A stretch of 21,224 nt of DNA from positions 1-21,224 of the forward strand of contig DFYS01000155.1 in NCBI GenBank assembly GCA_002383405.1. Reading direction: 5' to 3'. The notes under the pieces were generated by a model. It saw nothing but the letters and a program-made list of their open reading frames with translations, had not been told where the DNA came from and did not search any database. Positions 3,883 through 12,389 of this stretch are shown piece by piece. A program made the position numbers and the translations under genes. The number at the start of each line of letters is the position of its first letter. Positions within the stretch are counted from its first letter, which is position 1. The stretch is from Moorella sp. UBA4076 (lineage in GTDB: Bacteria > Bacillota > DSM-521 > Neomoorellales > Neomoorellaceae).

Positions 3883-5928
3883 CTACTCCTCTTTTTCCCT
3901 TTTGGCTTCCTGGATAATCTTTTCGGCGATGCTGGCCGGGACTTCTTCGTACTGGGCGAAGTCCATTTTGAAGTGGCCGCGGCCCTGGGTGATGGACTTC
4001 AGATCAATGGCGTAACGGTACATTTCCGCCAGGGGTACCTGGGCGCGGATGACCTGGTTTTTACCCCGGGATTCCATGCCCTGGATACGGCCGCGGCGGC
4101 CGTTCAAGTCACCCATGATATCCCCCATGAATTGCTCCGGTATAATAATCTCCACATTCATTATCGGCTCCAGCAGTACCGGCTTGGCCTGTTCGATGGC
4201 TTTGCGGAAAGCGAGGCCGGCGGCTATTTTGAAGGCCATTTCCGAGGAGTCGACGGTGTGGTAGGAGCCATCGGCCAGGTTGACTTTGATATTGGTAACC
4301 GGGTAACCGGCGAGGATGCCTTCCTGCATGGCTTCGCGGATGCCCTTTTCTACAGCCGGGATATACTGGCGGGGTACGGCACCGCCGAAGATGCTTTCGG
4401 TGAACTCGAAATCCTTATCCGGCAGGGGTGTCATATCAATATAGACGTGGCCGTACTGGCCGTGACCGCCGGTCTGTTTTTTGTGCTTGCCTTCGATATG
4501 ATTGGCGCTGCCGCGAACGGTTTCCCGGTAAGGCACCCTGGGGGTACTCATTTCCACCTCGACGCCGAATTTCCGTTGCAGGCGCTCGATGGTAATATCC
4601 AGGTGGGATTCACCCATACCGGTAAGGATGGTTTCCCGCGTTTCCGTATTCTTGCTCAGGCGCAGGGTTGGATCTTCTTCCAGCAGCCGGGCCAGGGCAT
4701 TGCTGAGTTTATCTTCATCGCCTTTACTCTTAGGTTTAATAGCCACCGGCAGGGTGGGTTCAGGGAAGTTGATTCCCTCCAGTTTAACCGGGCTGGCCTT
4801 GCTGGTCAGGGTATCACCGGTGGTGGTCGCCTGTAGTTTGGCAATAGCGCCTATATCGCCGGGTTTCATTTCCGTAACGGCAACCTGGTTTTTGCCCTGG
4901 AGGGCAAAGAGCTGGCCGATTTTTTCTTCGCTTTCCCGGTTGGTATTATAGACACTGGAATCGGATTTAAGAACACCGCTGTAAACGCGGAACATACTCA
5001 GTCTGCCTACATAAGGGTCGGCAAGGGTTTTAAAAACCAGGGCGGCCAGGCTTTCCTTTTCCATTGCCGCGGCCGATTTGGCCGCCGCTTCTTCTGGGGA
5101 AGGCAGATAGGCGACAATATAGTCCAGCAGGGGGTTAACGCCCATGTTTTTTAATGCCGAGCCACAGAGGACGGGGATAACCTTGCCGCCGGCAATGGAT
5201 TTTTTGAGGCCGGTACGCACCTCTTCCGGGGTCAGCTCCTCCCCCTCCAGGTATTTCATTAGAAGTTCATCGTCACCTTCAGCCGCAGCTTCGATCAGGG
5301 CTTCCCGTAAAGAGGCGGCTTCGCCGGCGTATTCGGCCGGGACAGGGCCCACTTTTTCGTTACCATTGCCGTCATAGGTGTAGGCCTGCTGGCTCAGGAT
5401 ATCAATAACACCGTTAAAGGTCTCCGCCGCGCCCATGGGTAACTGGACCGGAACAATATGGCCGCTCAAGCGTTCCCGCATTGCTTCCACAGCCTTCTGG
5501 AAATTGGCATTTTCCCGGTCCATTCTATTTACATAAGCCAGGCGCGGCAGGTGGCGGGCTTCAGCCTCTTCCCACATCACCTCAGTCTGGACCTCCACCC
5601 CGGCCACAGCATTAATAACTACCAGGACGCTGTCGACAACCCGCAGCGCCCCGATTACATCGCCAAAGAAGTCGCTATATCCGGGGGTGTCAAGGATGTT
5701 TATCTTATGATCCTGCCACTCGGCAAAGGCCAGGGAGGTATTAATTGTAACCTGGCGTTTAATCTCCTCCGGATGGTAATCGGTTACCGTATTGCCCTCG
5801 TCGACGCGGCCCAGGCGCTTGGTGGCTCCGGCATTATAAAGCAAGGCTTCAGCCAGGCTCGTTTTACCGGCGCCACCATGGGCGACAATACCAACATTAC
5901 GGATCGCGGTGCTGGGGTAAACCTTCAT
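3883..5928 (-). CDS. Elongation factor G paralogue (EF-G-like translational GTPase)
   Basis: A 681-residue, full-length five-domain translational GTPase. G1 is AHGGAGKTSL (16-25), the switch region contains RQVTI (59-63), G3 is DTPGYSDF (80-87) and G4 is NRMD (134-137). Domain IV (HKKQTGGHGQYGHVYI, then GGAVPRQYIPAVEKGIREA) and a domain V with GDIMGDLNGRRGRIQGME are intact. Canonical EF-G has DTPGH; here the catalytic histidine is tyrosine (Y84), a trait of the EF-G-like second paralogues of Firmicutes and other bacteria. Such paralogues may have slow GTPase activity or a role outside normal translocation. It stands alone, not in the rpsL-rpsG-tuf cluster, which also suggests a second copy. 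ATG 5926-5928 has GAGGAGG upstream; a terminator follows at 3843-3872. Confidence 0.9.
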   Translation of the reverse strand: MKVYPSTAIRNVGIVAHGGAGKTSLAEALLYNAGATKRLGRVDEGNTVTDYHPEEIKRQVTINTSLAFAEWQDHKINILDTPGYSDFFGDVIGALRVVDSVLVVINAVAGVEVQTEVMWEEAEARHLPRLAYVNRMDRENANFQKAVEAMRERLSGHIVPVQLPMGAAETFNGVIDILSQQAYTYDGNGNEKVGPVPAEYAGEAASLREALIEAAAEGDDELLMKYLEGEELTPEEVRTGLKKSIAGGKVIPVLCGSALKNMGVNPLLDYIVAYLPSPEEAAAKSAAAMEKESLAALVFKTLADPYVGRLSMFRVYSGVLKSDSSVYNTNRESEEKIGQLFALQGKNQVAVTEMKPGDIGAIAKLQATTTGDTLTSKASPVKLEGINFPEPTLPVAIKPKSKGDEDKLSNALARLLEEDPTLRLSKNTETRETILTGMGESHLDITIERLQRKFGVEVEMSTPRVPYRETVRGSANHIEGKHKKQTGGHGQYGHVYIDMTPLPDKDFEFTESIFGGAVPRQYIPAVEKGIREAMQEGILAGYPVTNIKVNLADGSYHTVDSSEMAFKIAAGLAFRKAIEQAKPVLLEPIMNVEIIIPEQFMGDIMGDLNGRRGRIQGMESRGKNQVIRAQVPLAEMYRYAIDLKSITQGRGHFKMDFAQYEEVPASIAEKIIQEAKREKEE

Positions 5929-6112
5929 GACAATAAGCCCTCCTCATCCTTCTGCTATTAACGTAAACTTAACAAGAAATATATTAGCCCTTCGCTGGCC
6001 GAAATCCTTTTTTTTACGGGAAATATTTTAAAACAGCCGGTTCTAATTTTCCCCACTTCTGGTTCTTCTAAACATTTCCAGGCCGGCATAAGCTTAGAGG
6101 TGGGGTGAAAGT

Positions 6113-7654
6113 ATGCGCGGTTCCATCTGGCGGGGAGCGGCCATTCTGATGCTGGCCAGCCTTTTAAACCGGGTTATCAGCTTTGCTTACCGCATTCTGG
6201 TGGTACGTTTCATCGGCGTTGAAGGCATGGGCCTCTACGAGATGGTCTTTCCCTTCTATAGCCTGGTCTTGATGCTGGCGACGGCCGGTGTACCGGTGGC
6301 CCTGGCTAAATTAACAGCAGAACGGGTAACCCTGCAGGCCTGGGGTAAGGTACGCAGTATATTTCGTCTTTCGCTGATCTTTTTGGCTGCCAGCGGCTTG
6401 CTGGCGGCGCTGAGCTTATGGTTCCTGGCCCCCTGGCTGACAGGCAGGGTATTCGCCGATACCCGCGTTTACCCGGCTTTTAAAGTCATGCTCCTGGCCG
6501 TGCCGCTGGTCGCCGTTTGTTCGGCCTTCCGCGGCTACTTCCAGGGATGGCAGCTGATGTCCCCTGTTGCCCTGGCCCAGGTCAGCGAACAGGTGGTGCG
6601 GGTAGGAAGCGGCCTGCTCCTGGGTCTTCATTTCCTCCCCTACGGGGTAGCTATGGCCGCCGCCGGCCTGGCGATGGGCATGGTACTGGGTGAACTGGCC
6701 GGGCTGGTGATCAGTGTTGTTATCTTCTGGCAGGCGCGTCCCTATGATGATGTTGCCGCCGGCCAGGTAAGTTCAATAAAACTCGATATCTTGCCTCTGT
6801 TCCGCCTGGCCCTGCCGGTGATGGCGGCGCGGGCCGCCGGCGGGATTATGTTAACCCTGGAAGCGCTGCTAATCCCCCGCCAGCTGCAACAATGGGGTGC
6901 AACCGTGGCGGAGGCGACCGCCATTTATGGTCAGTATGCCGGCATCGCCCTGACCCTGATATATTTGCCGATGATCATAACGGTTGCTGTGGCCATGGCC
7001 ATGGTCCCGGCGATTGCCGAAGCCCAGGCGCAAAAGGACGACTTGATGTTAACCAGGCGCTGCCGCCAGGCTTTGAAGCTGACGCTTTTAAGCGGGTTAC
7101 CCTTTGCCGTTGTCTTTTATCTCCTGGCTGCACCCCTCTGCGGTCTTATCTTCTCTACTCCTGAAGCCGGTGTGGCTCTAAAGACGCTGGCTCTGGGCAG
7201 CATCTTTATCTACCTGGAGCAAACAACCATCGGTATTCTCAATGGCCTGGGAGCTATGGGCACTGTCCTGCGTGCCACTATTGTCGGCGGTATTGTTGAT
7301 ATGCTGGGTATTTATTTCCTGACGCCTGTTTTCGGGATTGCCGGCGCCGCTCTGGGGGTAAACCTGAGTTGTGCGGCCGTCACTATTTACAACCTGATGG
7401 CCCTCATCAGGCATACGCCCCTGCGCCTGGATGGGGCCACTTTTATTTACCGGCCGCTGGCAGCGGCCGCGGGCCTGGGGCTGGCGGTCTGGTTTTTCTG
7501 GGGAGCCCTCGCGGCTGTACCGGAAACCTGGCGCCTGATCCAGACTATCAGCGGCGGTGCTATCGTTTATCTTTTAATCCTTTTTGGTTCCGGTGCGGTC
7601 AGCCCCCGCCATCTTTATTCCTTCCCCTGGCCCGGCCCCAGGCAGGGCAGGTAG
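6113..7654 (+). CDS. spoVB: Stage V sporulation protein B-like polysaccharide/lipid flippase
   Basis: A 513-residue membrane protein of the MOP/MATE-like flippase superfamily with about 14 hydrophobic helices. The N-terminus (RGSIWRGAAILMLASLLNRV then ISFAYRILVVRFIG) and the segment GVEGMGLYEMVFPFYSLVLM are typical of SpoVB/YtgP proteins. In Bacillus, SpoVB acts in spore cortex synthesis, probably moving lipid-linked peptidoglycan precursors. ATG 6113 follows AGAGGTGGGGTGAAAGT. The gene is divergent from the EF-G paralogue and converges on surE, with the last 40 bp overlapping. YtgP/MurJ-type flippases are close relatives, so the sporulation-specific role is likely rather than proven. Confidence 0.85.
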   Translation: MRGSIWRGAAILMLASLLNRVISFAYRILVVRFIGVEGMGLYEMVFPFYSLVLMLATAGVPVALAKLTAERVTLQAWGKVRSIFRLSLIFLAASGLLAALSLWFLAPWLTGRVFADTRVYPAFKVMLLAVPLVAVCSAFRGYFQGWQLMSPVALAQVSEQVVRVGSGLLLGLHFLPYGVAMAAAGLAMGMVLGELAGLVISVVIFWQARPYDDVAAGQVSSIKLDILPLFRLALPVMAARAAGGIMLTLEALLIPRQLQQWGATVAEATAIYGQYAGIALTLIYLPMIITVAVAMAMVPAIAEAQAQKDDLMLTRRCRQALKLTLLSGLPFAVVFYLLAAPLCGLIFSTPEAGVALKTLALGSIFIYLEQTTIGILNGLGAMGTVLRATIVGGIVDMLGIYFLTPVFGIAGAALGVNLSCAAVTIYNLMALIRHTPLRLDGATFIYRPLAAAAGLGLAVWFFWGALAAVPETWRLIQTISGGAIVYLLILFGSGAVSPRHLYSFPWPGPRQGR

Positions 7655-8397
7655 GCGGCCAGTTTTTTCTGGTAGGCGTAATGGGTTAAATCAAGCTGCA
7701 GGGGGGTCAGGGAGATCATGCCCCGGCTGATGGCGCCGATATCGGTGGCGGGATCCTGGTCGAGGTCTTCTTTTTGGCCGCCCAACCAATAATAAGCCCG
7801 CCCCCGCGGGTCAAGACGGCGACTGACGGTATTGGTATAGCGCCGCCGGCCCAGGCGGGTAATGGCCACCCCTTTAATATCCTCTGGCGGCAGGCAGGGG
7901 ATGTTTAGATTTAACAGAGTACCCGCGGGCAGACCCTGGTTAATAATTTTGCGGGCCAATTGGGCTGTAAACCGGGCGGCGAAGCTAAAGTCCAGGTCGG
8001 TTTCCCCCGCCAGGGATACGGCCAGGGAGGGACAGCCGTTGATACAGCCCTCGATGGCTCCCGAGACAGTACCGGAATAAAGAACATCGGTACCTAAATT
8101 CTCACCCCAATTAATACCGGACACTACCAGGGCCGGGGGCTCCTCCAGGAGGGCGTCCAGGGCCAGTTTGACGCAGTCGGCCGGGGTACCGTTAATGGCC
8201 AGGCCCTGGCCGATGGGTTTTTCCCAGGGAACGGCAGTTACACGTAAGGGTTTATGCATGGTTATCCCGTGGCCGATGGCGCTCCGTTCCTTTTCCGGAG
8301 CTACTACGGCTACGTTGCCGAGCGCGGCCAGGGTCAGGCTTAATGCTTTAATGCCGGGGGCGTTGATGCCGTCATCGTTAGTCACCAGGATAAGCAA
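7615..8397 (-). CDS. surE: 5'/3'-nucleotidase SurE
   Basis: A 260-residue cytoplasmic metal-dependent phosphatase that dephosphorylates nucleoside monophosphates. The N-terminus LILVTNDDGINAPGI carries the metal-binding Asp pair D8-D9. S39 (EKERSAIGHG) and the Asn of SGINWGENLG complete the usual metal site. The length is normal for the family. The start is TTG (8395-8397), placed by the family N-terminus and by GAGGTG just upstream. That ribosome binding site lies inside the last codons of the ypmA-like gene, whose stop is only two bases away, so the two are probably translationally coupled. The 3' end overlaps convergent spoVB by 40 bp. Confidence 0.95.
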   Translation of the reverse strand: MLILVTNDDGINAPGIKALSLTLAALGNVAVVAPEKERSAIGHGITMHKPLRVTAVPWEKPIGQGLAINGTPADCVKLALDALLEEPPALVVSGINWGENLGTDVLYSGTVSGAIEGCINGCPSLAVSLAGETDLDFSFAARFTAQLARKIINQGLPAGTLLNLNIPCLPPEDIKGVAITRLGRRRYTNTVSRRLDPRGRAYYWLGGQKEDLDQDPATDIGAISRGMISLTPLQLDLTHYAYQKKLAAYLPCLGPGQGKE

Positions 8398-8399
8398 AA

Positions 8400-8564
8400 T
8401 TACACCTCGTAAATGGACAGGATCATCGCCTGGCCGTTGGTATCCATGGACAGGCCGAACATGAGATGGTAATCCTTGAGGGTTTTATTTAACAAATCGA
8501 CGATTTTATATAGTTCCTCGTTAGCGGCCAAACTCTTGCTGGCTAACAGGCGCATATGCATCAT
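8400..8564 (-). CDS. ypmA: YpmA-like small protein (DUF4264 family)
   Basis: About 54 codons, reading MMHMRLLASKSLAANEELYK, then IVDLLNKTLKD, LMFGLSMD and AMILSIYEV. This matches the pattern of Bacillus YpmA/DUF4264: a short start, LYKIVDxLNxTLK, LMFGLxxD and a terminal beta strand ending in IY. The function of the family is unknown. Three ATG codons lie close together (8562-8564, 8559-8561, 8553-8555). AAGGA eight bases before the first favours 8564. It starts four bases after the preceding stop and ends two bases before surE, so it is the middle gene of an operon. Confidence 0.8.
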   Translation of the reverse strand: MMHMRLLASKSLAANEELYKIVDLLNKTLKDYHLMFGLSMDTNGQAMILSIYEV

Positions 8565-8568
8565 CCCT

Positions 8569-8712
8569 TTATTCCTTCGGCGCCGGCGGGAGCAGCCCCA
8601 GGGCGCGATTGTAACAGCCGGCGGCTGCTGCTTTAACGGTAATTACATTACCTGGCAGGGTGACCGGCTCCCGGGCGCGGCTGCAAGCAAAATTCTGGAC
8701 AGGACTGGACAT
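8569..8712 (-). CDS. 47-residue hypothetical protein heading the ypmA-surE operon
   Basis: An open frame from ATG 8710-8712, with AAAGGAG nine bases upstream, to TAA 8569-8571, just before the ypmA-like start. It encodes MSSPVQNFACSRAREPVTLP, then GNVITVKAAAAGCYNRALG and a Pro-rich tail LLPPAPKE. Two cysteines are present. No family is recognised. Good ribosome binding site, tight spacing to the next gene and a plausible promoter upstream support it; small size argues for caution. Confidence 0.5.
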   Translation of the reverse strand: MSSPVQNFACSRAREPVTLPGNVITVKAAAAGCYNRALGLLPPAPKE

Positions 8713-8761
8713 TGTGCATCGCTCCTTTACATATCCATCCTGCCCCTAAAATTCGTTCTTG

Positions 8762-8790
8762 CCTATACCATTTCTTCTCATTTATGCCAA
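8762..8790 (-). promoter_or_regulatory. Candidate promoter for the 47-codon/ypmA/surE operon
   Basis: Minus strand: -35 TTGGCA (8785-8790, 5 of 6), a 17-bp spacer and -10 TATAGG (8762-8767, 4 of 6), about 50 bases before the first start codon. Confidence 0.45.
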
Positions 8791-8824
8791 AAATCGTACG
8801 TCAAATAGTGCCATACCCCGACTT

Positions 8825-9268
8825 TTATTGCCCTCTGGCAGAGCATTCCCGACAGTAACCGAAAAATTTTAGCTGGTGATCGGTAATGCGGAAACCCGTT
8901 TGCCGTGTTAGAATTTTCTCCAGGGATTCCAGCAGGTCGTCATCAAACTCCTGGACGCGGCCGCACCCCAGGCAGATCATATGGTGATGATAATGGGTTT
9001 CCTGCTGGCTCAGCTCATAACGGGTGCGGCCATCGCCGAAATTGATTTTCTGGAGTACATCGAGGGCGGTCAGGAGGTCCAGGGTGCGGTAAACAGTAGC
9101 CAGGCCGATATCGGGGTGGCGCTCTTTGACAATATTATATACCTCTTCAGCGCTTAGATGCGCCGTCATATTATCCAGAAACGCCCTCAGGATTACCTGG
9201 CGCTGGGGTGTCACCTTATAATCCTGCTGGTGCAGTTTCTGACAGATGGCATGCAATGTGTTCTCCAT
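8825..9268 (-). CDS. Fur-family transcriptional regulator
   Basis: A 147-residue metal-responsive DNA-binding repressor. A winged-helix domain (VTPQRQVILRAFL, LSAEEVYNIVKERHPDIGLA, TVYRTLDLL) is followed by the metal-binding dimerisation domain with H92, HHH 94-96 and two CxxC pairs (C99/C102 in ICLGCG; C139/C142 in GYCRECS) for structural zinc. Whether it senses iron (Fur), peroxide (PerR) or zinc (Zur) cannot be settled from the sequence. ATG 9266-9268 is chosen for AGGTG five bases upstream; an upstream in-frame start would add five residues. It lies 26 bases behind the AttH/CrtC-like gene on the same strand and could be cotranscribed. Confidence 0.92.
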   Translation of the reverse strand: MENTLHAICQKLHQQDYKVTPQRQVILRAFLDNMTAHLSAEEVYNIVKERHPDIGLATVYRTLDLLTALDVLQKINFGDGRTRYELSQQETHYHHHMICLGCGRVQEFDDDLLESLEKILTRQTGFRITDHQLKFFGYCRECSARGQ

Positions 9269-9293
9269 GATAACACCTGGCATTCGAGTGAAT

Positions 9294-10253
9294 TCAACCT
9301 GTAAAGGTTTCTATATGACCCTGGCCGGTTACTGCTGTTTCCGGCCGGGTGGCCAGCTGCAGCCGGCCCTTATAGCTGATGTAAAGACCCGGCGTACCCA
9401 GGGTGGTAAGCATCCGTGGCGCCAGAGCCAGGGTTTCTTTGCTATCTAACCGAACCAGGGGCGTAGTGCCGGCTTGCAGGAAGAGCTCGCCCGGATACTC
9501 CAACTTGCCCTGGCGCCGCGTTTCAACAACCTGCACCTCCAGGTTGCCGGTCGAAGCCAGGAGCTCCCCGGCGCGGTCGAGGTAAAGAGCGGTGATGTGT
9601 TTGCCGCTGTAAAGAAGGTTACCCTGGAAATCAGCCCAGAGGAGGGTATACTCATCGTCATAGTAACGGCCCAGCAGACCGCCGGCCAGGTTGCGGGATA
9701 AAGGAAAGTTATAACGGCGATGGTCGCTGTAACCCTCACCGGCAAAGGCGGCTTTATCTCCCGCTACAGTAATACTGCCGCTAACCCTGGCCCGCGGTAC
9801 CGGCACGGACCAGAAAAGGTATTGATCCCCCTTTTCGCCATAATTGATGCGGCCGTGACCTGGTTGCCAGCCGGGCCGGACGGGGTGGAATTCCAGCTCC
9901 AGGGTTAGATCTTCCCCGTACCATGTCAGCAGGAAATGGTCTCCTTCCCGGGCAAGGTGGCTGCCGGCTATCCGTATATCCAGGCGGTCGCGGCCAGGCT
10001 GGACAGGGGCGGCAAACTCCCGCGTCAGGGCTTCTTTACCCGGCCGGAATAGAACCAGACGGGATTTGCCTTTTTCCTCGTATACTGTTGCCAGCACATT
10101 GATGTAGGTACCATCACCGCTCCATGCTTCAAAGAACCAGCTTTCTTCTTCGCCGGGATGGCCCTGGCAGGCATCAGCGGCGGGTGGCAGCGGCTTATCC
10201 GGTAAGGCGTTGAACTCGGTGTCTTCCCAGAAAGAAAAAGTACTTTCCCGCAA
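9294..10253 (-). CDS. AttH/CrtC-like lipocalin-fold protein
   Basis: A 319-residue, beta-strand-rich protein. The segments WFFEAWSGDGTYINVLATVY, GHGRINYGEKGDQYLFWSVP and GEGYSDHRRYNFPL recall the AttH/CrtC group (carotenoid 1,2-hydratase-like and secreted AttH proteins), with its conserved Y-DH motif. No signal peptide is visible, so it is probably cytoplasmic. The biochemical role is unknown; carotenoid synthesis is unlikely because no crt genes are nearby. The start is TTG 10251-10253 behind GGGGGAG. It follows the dehydratase-activator gene by 86 bp on the same strand, suggesting but not proving a functional link. Confidence 0.55.
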   Translation of the reverse strand: MRESTFSFWEDTEFNALPDKPLPPAADACQGHPGEEESWFFEAWSGDGTYINVLATVYEEKGKSRLVLFRPGKEALTREFAAPVQPGRDRLDIRIAGSHLAREGDHFLLTWYGEDLTLELEFHPVRPGWQPGHGRINYGEKGDQYLFWSVPVPRARVSGSITVAGDKAAFAGEGYSDHRRYNFPLSRNLAGGLLGRYYDDEYTLLWADFQGNLLYSGKHITALYLDRAGELLASTGNLEVQVVETRRQGKLEYPGELFLQAGTTPLVRLDSKETLALAPRMLTTLGTPGLYISYKGRLQLATRPETAVTGQGHIETFTG

Positions 10254-10271
10254 AATTTTTCTCCCCCTTTC

Positions 10272-10296
10272 ATTGACTCAAAGCACCCCATTTACC
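10272..10296 (-). repeat. Repeat copy A: duplicated tail of the activator gene
   Basis: Matches 10342-10366 at 23 of 25 positions, 70 bp apart. In copy B these bases encode the final GKWDTLSQ of the activator gene. In copy A a short frame reads KRELPEPGKWGALSQ and then a stop, just before the AttH/CrtC-like gene. Looks like a leftover gene tail from a tandem duplication or deletion. Confidence 0.6.
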
Positions 10297-10339
10297 CGGT
10301 TCGGGTAATTCGCGCTTCCAGGTAACTTTAAGAACACCT

Positions 10340-11302
10340 TTATTGACTCAAAGTATCCCATTTACCGCAGCGGCTCCCCCAGCGGGCAATGATATTCCCT
10401 TCTTCCTCTATATTAACAATTTCACACTGGTTTGAACACCCCCGGCAGATAAAACTGCTGACGCGGAAATTGTCTTCAGCGACGTCGAAACCCTTAAACC
10501 TGGTTACCCGTTCCTTGTTGACGTAATTGCGGGCCAGGAGAGCGGCACCCAGGGCTCCCATAACGGCAAAATGGCGCGGTACGATAATATCCTGTTGCAG
10601 GGCTTTGCTAAAAGCGGCGCGGATGCCGGCGTTGGCCGCTACTCCGCCCTGGAAAACAACCGGGGCCAGTATCTCTTTACCCTTGGCCACGTTGTTGAGA
10701 TAGTTACGGACCAGGGCTTCGCTTAAGCCGCCGATAATATCTTCTATATTGTGCCCCATCTGCTGCTTGTGAATCATATCGGACTCGGCAAAAACGGTAC
10801 AGCGGCCGGCAATACGTACCGGGTGGCGGGACTTCAGTGCCAGCTCGCCGAAGTTTTCGATAGGGATTCCCAGGCGGGCGGCCTGTTGGTCAAGGAAGGA
10901 ACCCGTCCCGGCGGCGCAGACGGTATTCATGGCAAAATCGGTTACTACTCCTTGCCGCAGGATGATTATCTTGGAGTCCTGGCCGCCGATTTCCAGGATG
11001 GTCTGGACCGCCGGCACTTCCTGGCGGGCAGCAACGGCATGGGCGGTAATCTCGTTTTTTATAATATCGGCACCAATAATCGCCCCGGCCAGGTAACGGC
11101 CGCTGCCGGTAGCACCGGCACCATTAATAAGCACATCTTCTGGCAGGTCAGCCTTTATCTGGCGCAGGCCTTCTTTGATGGCCTGGATGGGTTGGCCCAT
11201 GGTGCGTATATACAGGCTGCTTAAAGCCTCTCCGGCAGCATTGATGATAACAATGTTGGTACTGACGGAACCAACATCAATACCCAGGTAACAGGGCTGC
11301 AT
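10340..11302 (-). CDS. 2-hydroxyacyl-CoA dehydratase activator-like ATPase
   Basis: A 320-residue ASKHA-fold ATPase of the BadF/HgdC activator group, which uses ATP to push a low-potential electron into a partner dehydratase. Seen: phosphate-1 motif YLGIDVGSVSTN (5-16), EIGGQDSKIIIL (104-115), and the two cysteines that in HgdC hold a [4Fe-4S] cluster between subunits, C129 (NTVCAAGTGSFLD) and C168 (GRCTVFAESDM). The C-terminal CRGCSNQC (286-293) plus C312 is an extra cysteine cluster resembling the linker seen in large fused activator-dehydratase proteins. ATG 11300-11302 has GGAGG nine bases upstream and overlaps the preceding gene by 26 bp, so the genes are probably coupled. The specific substrate system is unknown. 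Confidence 0.85.
   Translation of the reverse strand: MQPCYLGIDVGSVSTNIVIINAAGEALSSLYIRTMGQPIQAIKEGLRQIKADLPEDVLINGAGATGSGRYLAGAIIGADIIKNEITAHAVAARQEVPAVQTILEIGGQDSKIIILRQGVVTDFAMNTVCAAGTGSFLDQQAARLGIPIENFGELALKSRHPVRIAGRCTVFAESDMIHKQQMGHNIEDIIGGLSEALVRNYLNNVAKGKEILAPVVFQGGVAANAGIRAAFSKALQQDIIVPRHFAVMGALGAALLARNYVNKERVTRFKGFDVAEDNFRVSSFICRGCSNQCEIVNIEEEGNIIARWGSRCGKWDTLSQ
10342..10366 (-). repeat. Repeat copy B: functional tail of the activator gene
   Basis: The partner of 10272-10296; forms the last seven codons of the 2-hydroxyacyl-CoA dehydratase activator-like gene. The two mismatches are C/T transitions. Confidence 0.6.
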
Positions 11303-12389
11303 AAGGTCTGGCCTCCATTTGCTCACGCCGCTCGCGTAAAAGATCGATAAAGGCTTCCAAACGGGTCTCGACCCCGGCGCGGCCGGTCTGTTCGTCAATA
11401 GTCAGGCTCAGAACGGGGATCCTGAAGTCCTGGCTCACCCGTGGCAGGATGCTTTTGGCGACAATCTCGGGTATACAGGTAAAGGGAGCCACCTGGACAA
11501 CACCATCGAAACCGTTGCGGGCATAAAGGATGGTTTCCCCGACGCTATTCTGGCCGTGGCCGCCGACGAATTGGTTGAGATAAGGGTACGCCAGCTGGCG
11601 TACATCCATCGTGCCGTGGGCGAGAACGTCCGTAGCTGTATACTGGGTTAAATAGATGGAACGGTGGGTTACAACCCCCATCTCCCCCAGGGTTTTCTCT
11701 ATTTCCAGGTTCATAAAGGGTTCCAGCATAACGTAAATTTCACCGACGATACCGATCTTGAGGGGATGACGGCCGGGGTCGCGGGGGATATTCTGCAGCA
11801 GTTGCTGGCACTCCTGCCGGGCGCTGGCTATTTCCTTCAGGTTGCGAGCTTGATCAACTATTTTCAGGCAGTCATGAAAGGTGCGGGTGGTTTCGCCGCG
11901 TTTTAATTCATAGGGGCGGGTATTGCTGGCCAGCTGCTCCAGGGCATCGAGGAGTTTTAGTTTGGCCCAGGCACGGCGGACAACGTCGACAAAGGCCGGC
12001 CAGGAAAGGCCGGCTCCCCGGACCACCCGCCTTAATTTGCTATAGAAACGCCATAAGCCCGTCAGAGGGGGATCAAAGACAAAGATCTCAAAGTCGAACC
12101 CCAGGTTGCGCAGGATTTTTTCATGCAACATACCGTAGAGGCCGGCCCGGCATGGCCCTACCCCCCCGGAGGTGATAATTATTTCCGCTCCCTGTTCTAA
12201 AACCTCCAGGTAAGTCCCCAGGACCATTTTAAAGGGGATACAGGCAAATTCCGGCGCATACTGGACGCCCCGGTCCAGGGTGGCCGGGCTGGGACTGGGG
12301 GGGACAATGGCTGCAAAGCCCATATCCTCTACCAGCTGTTTGAAACCCAGGTAGGAATAACCCATATGGGCAAAGGAAACCTTTTTCAC
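11277..12389 (-). CDS. 2-hydroxyacyl-CoA dehydratase-like protein (COG3581-type component)
   Basis: A 370-residue protein related to the D-component subunits of 2-hydroxyglutaryl-CoA dehydratases. It has three cysteines in family-like positions: C50 (EFACIPFK), C80 (GGVGPCRAGLYG) and C305 (APFTCIPEIVAK), probably ligands of a [4Fe-4S] cluster. The end LSLTIDEQTGRAGVETRLEA is shared with the upstream gene's product, so the two are paralogous subunits. The GTG start (12387-12389) overlaps the upstream TGA (12386-12388), with AGAAGGG seven bases before it. These proteins have no proven substrate; a radical dehydration or reductive role with the activator is inferred. Confidence 0.8.
   Translation of the reverse strand: MKKVSFAHMGYSYLGFKQLVEDMGFAAIVPPSPSPATLDRGVQYAPEFACIPFKMVLGTYLEVLEQGAEIIITSGGVGPCRAGLYGMLHEKILRNLGFDFEIFVFDPPLTGLWRFYSKLRRVVRGAGLSWPAFVDVVRRAWAKLKLLDALEQLASNTRPYELKRGETTRTFHDCLKIVDQARNLKEIASARQECQQLLQNIPRDPGRHPLKIGIVGEIYVMLEPFMNLEIEKTLGEMGVVTHRSIYLTQYTATDVLAHGTMDVRQLAYPYLNQFVGGHGQNSVGETILYARNGFDGVVQVAPFTCIPEIVAKSILPRVSQDFRIPVLSLTIDEQTGRAGVETRLEAFIDLLRERREQMEARPYAALLPGY

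Noticed and set aside
3973..4836. A 287-codon plus-strand frame inside the EF-G paralogue
   Set aside because: It is the antisense shadow of a well-conserved gene with all GTPase motifs on the minus strand.
6069..6094. CATAAGCT before spoVB as a sigma-E or sigma-K -10 box
   Set aside because: The upstream -35 match and spacing are poor and the transcript would start almost at the ribosome binding site.
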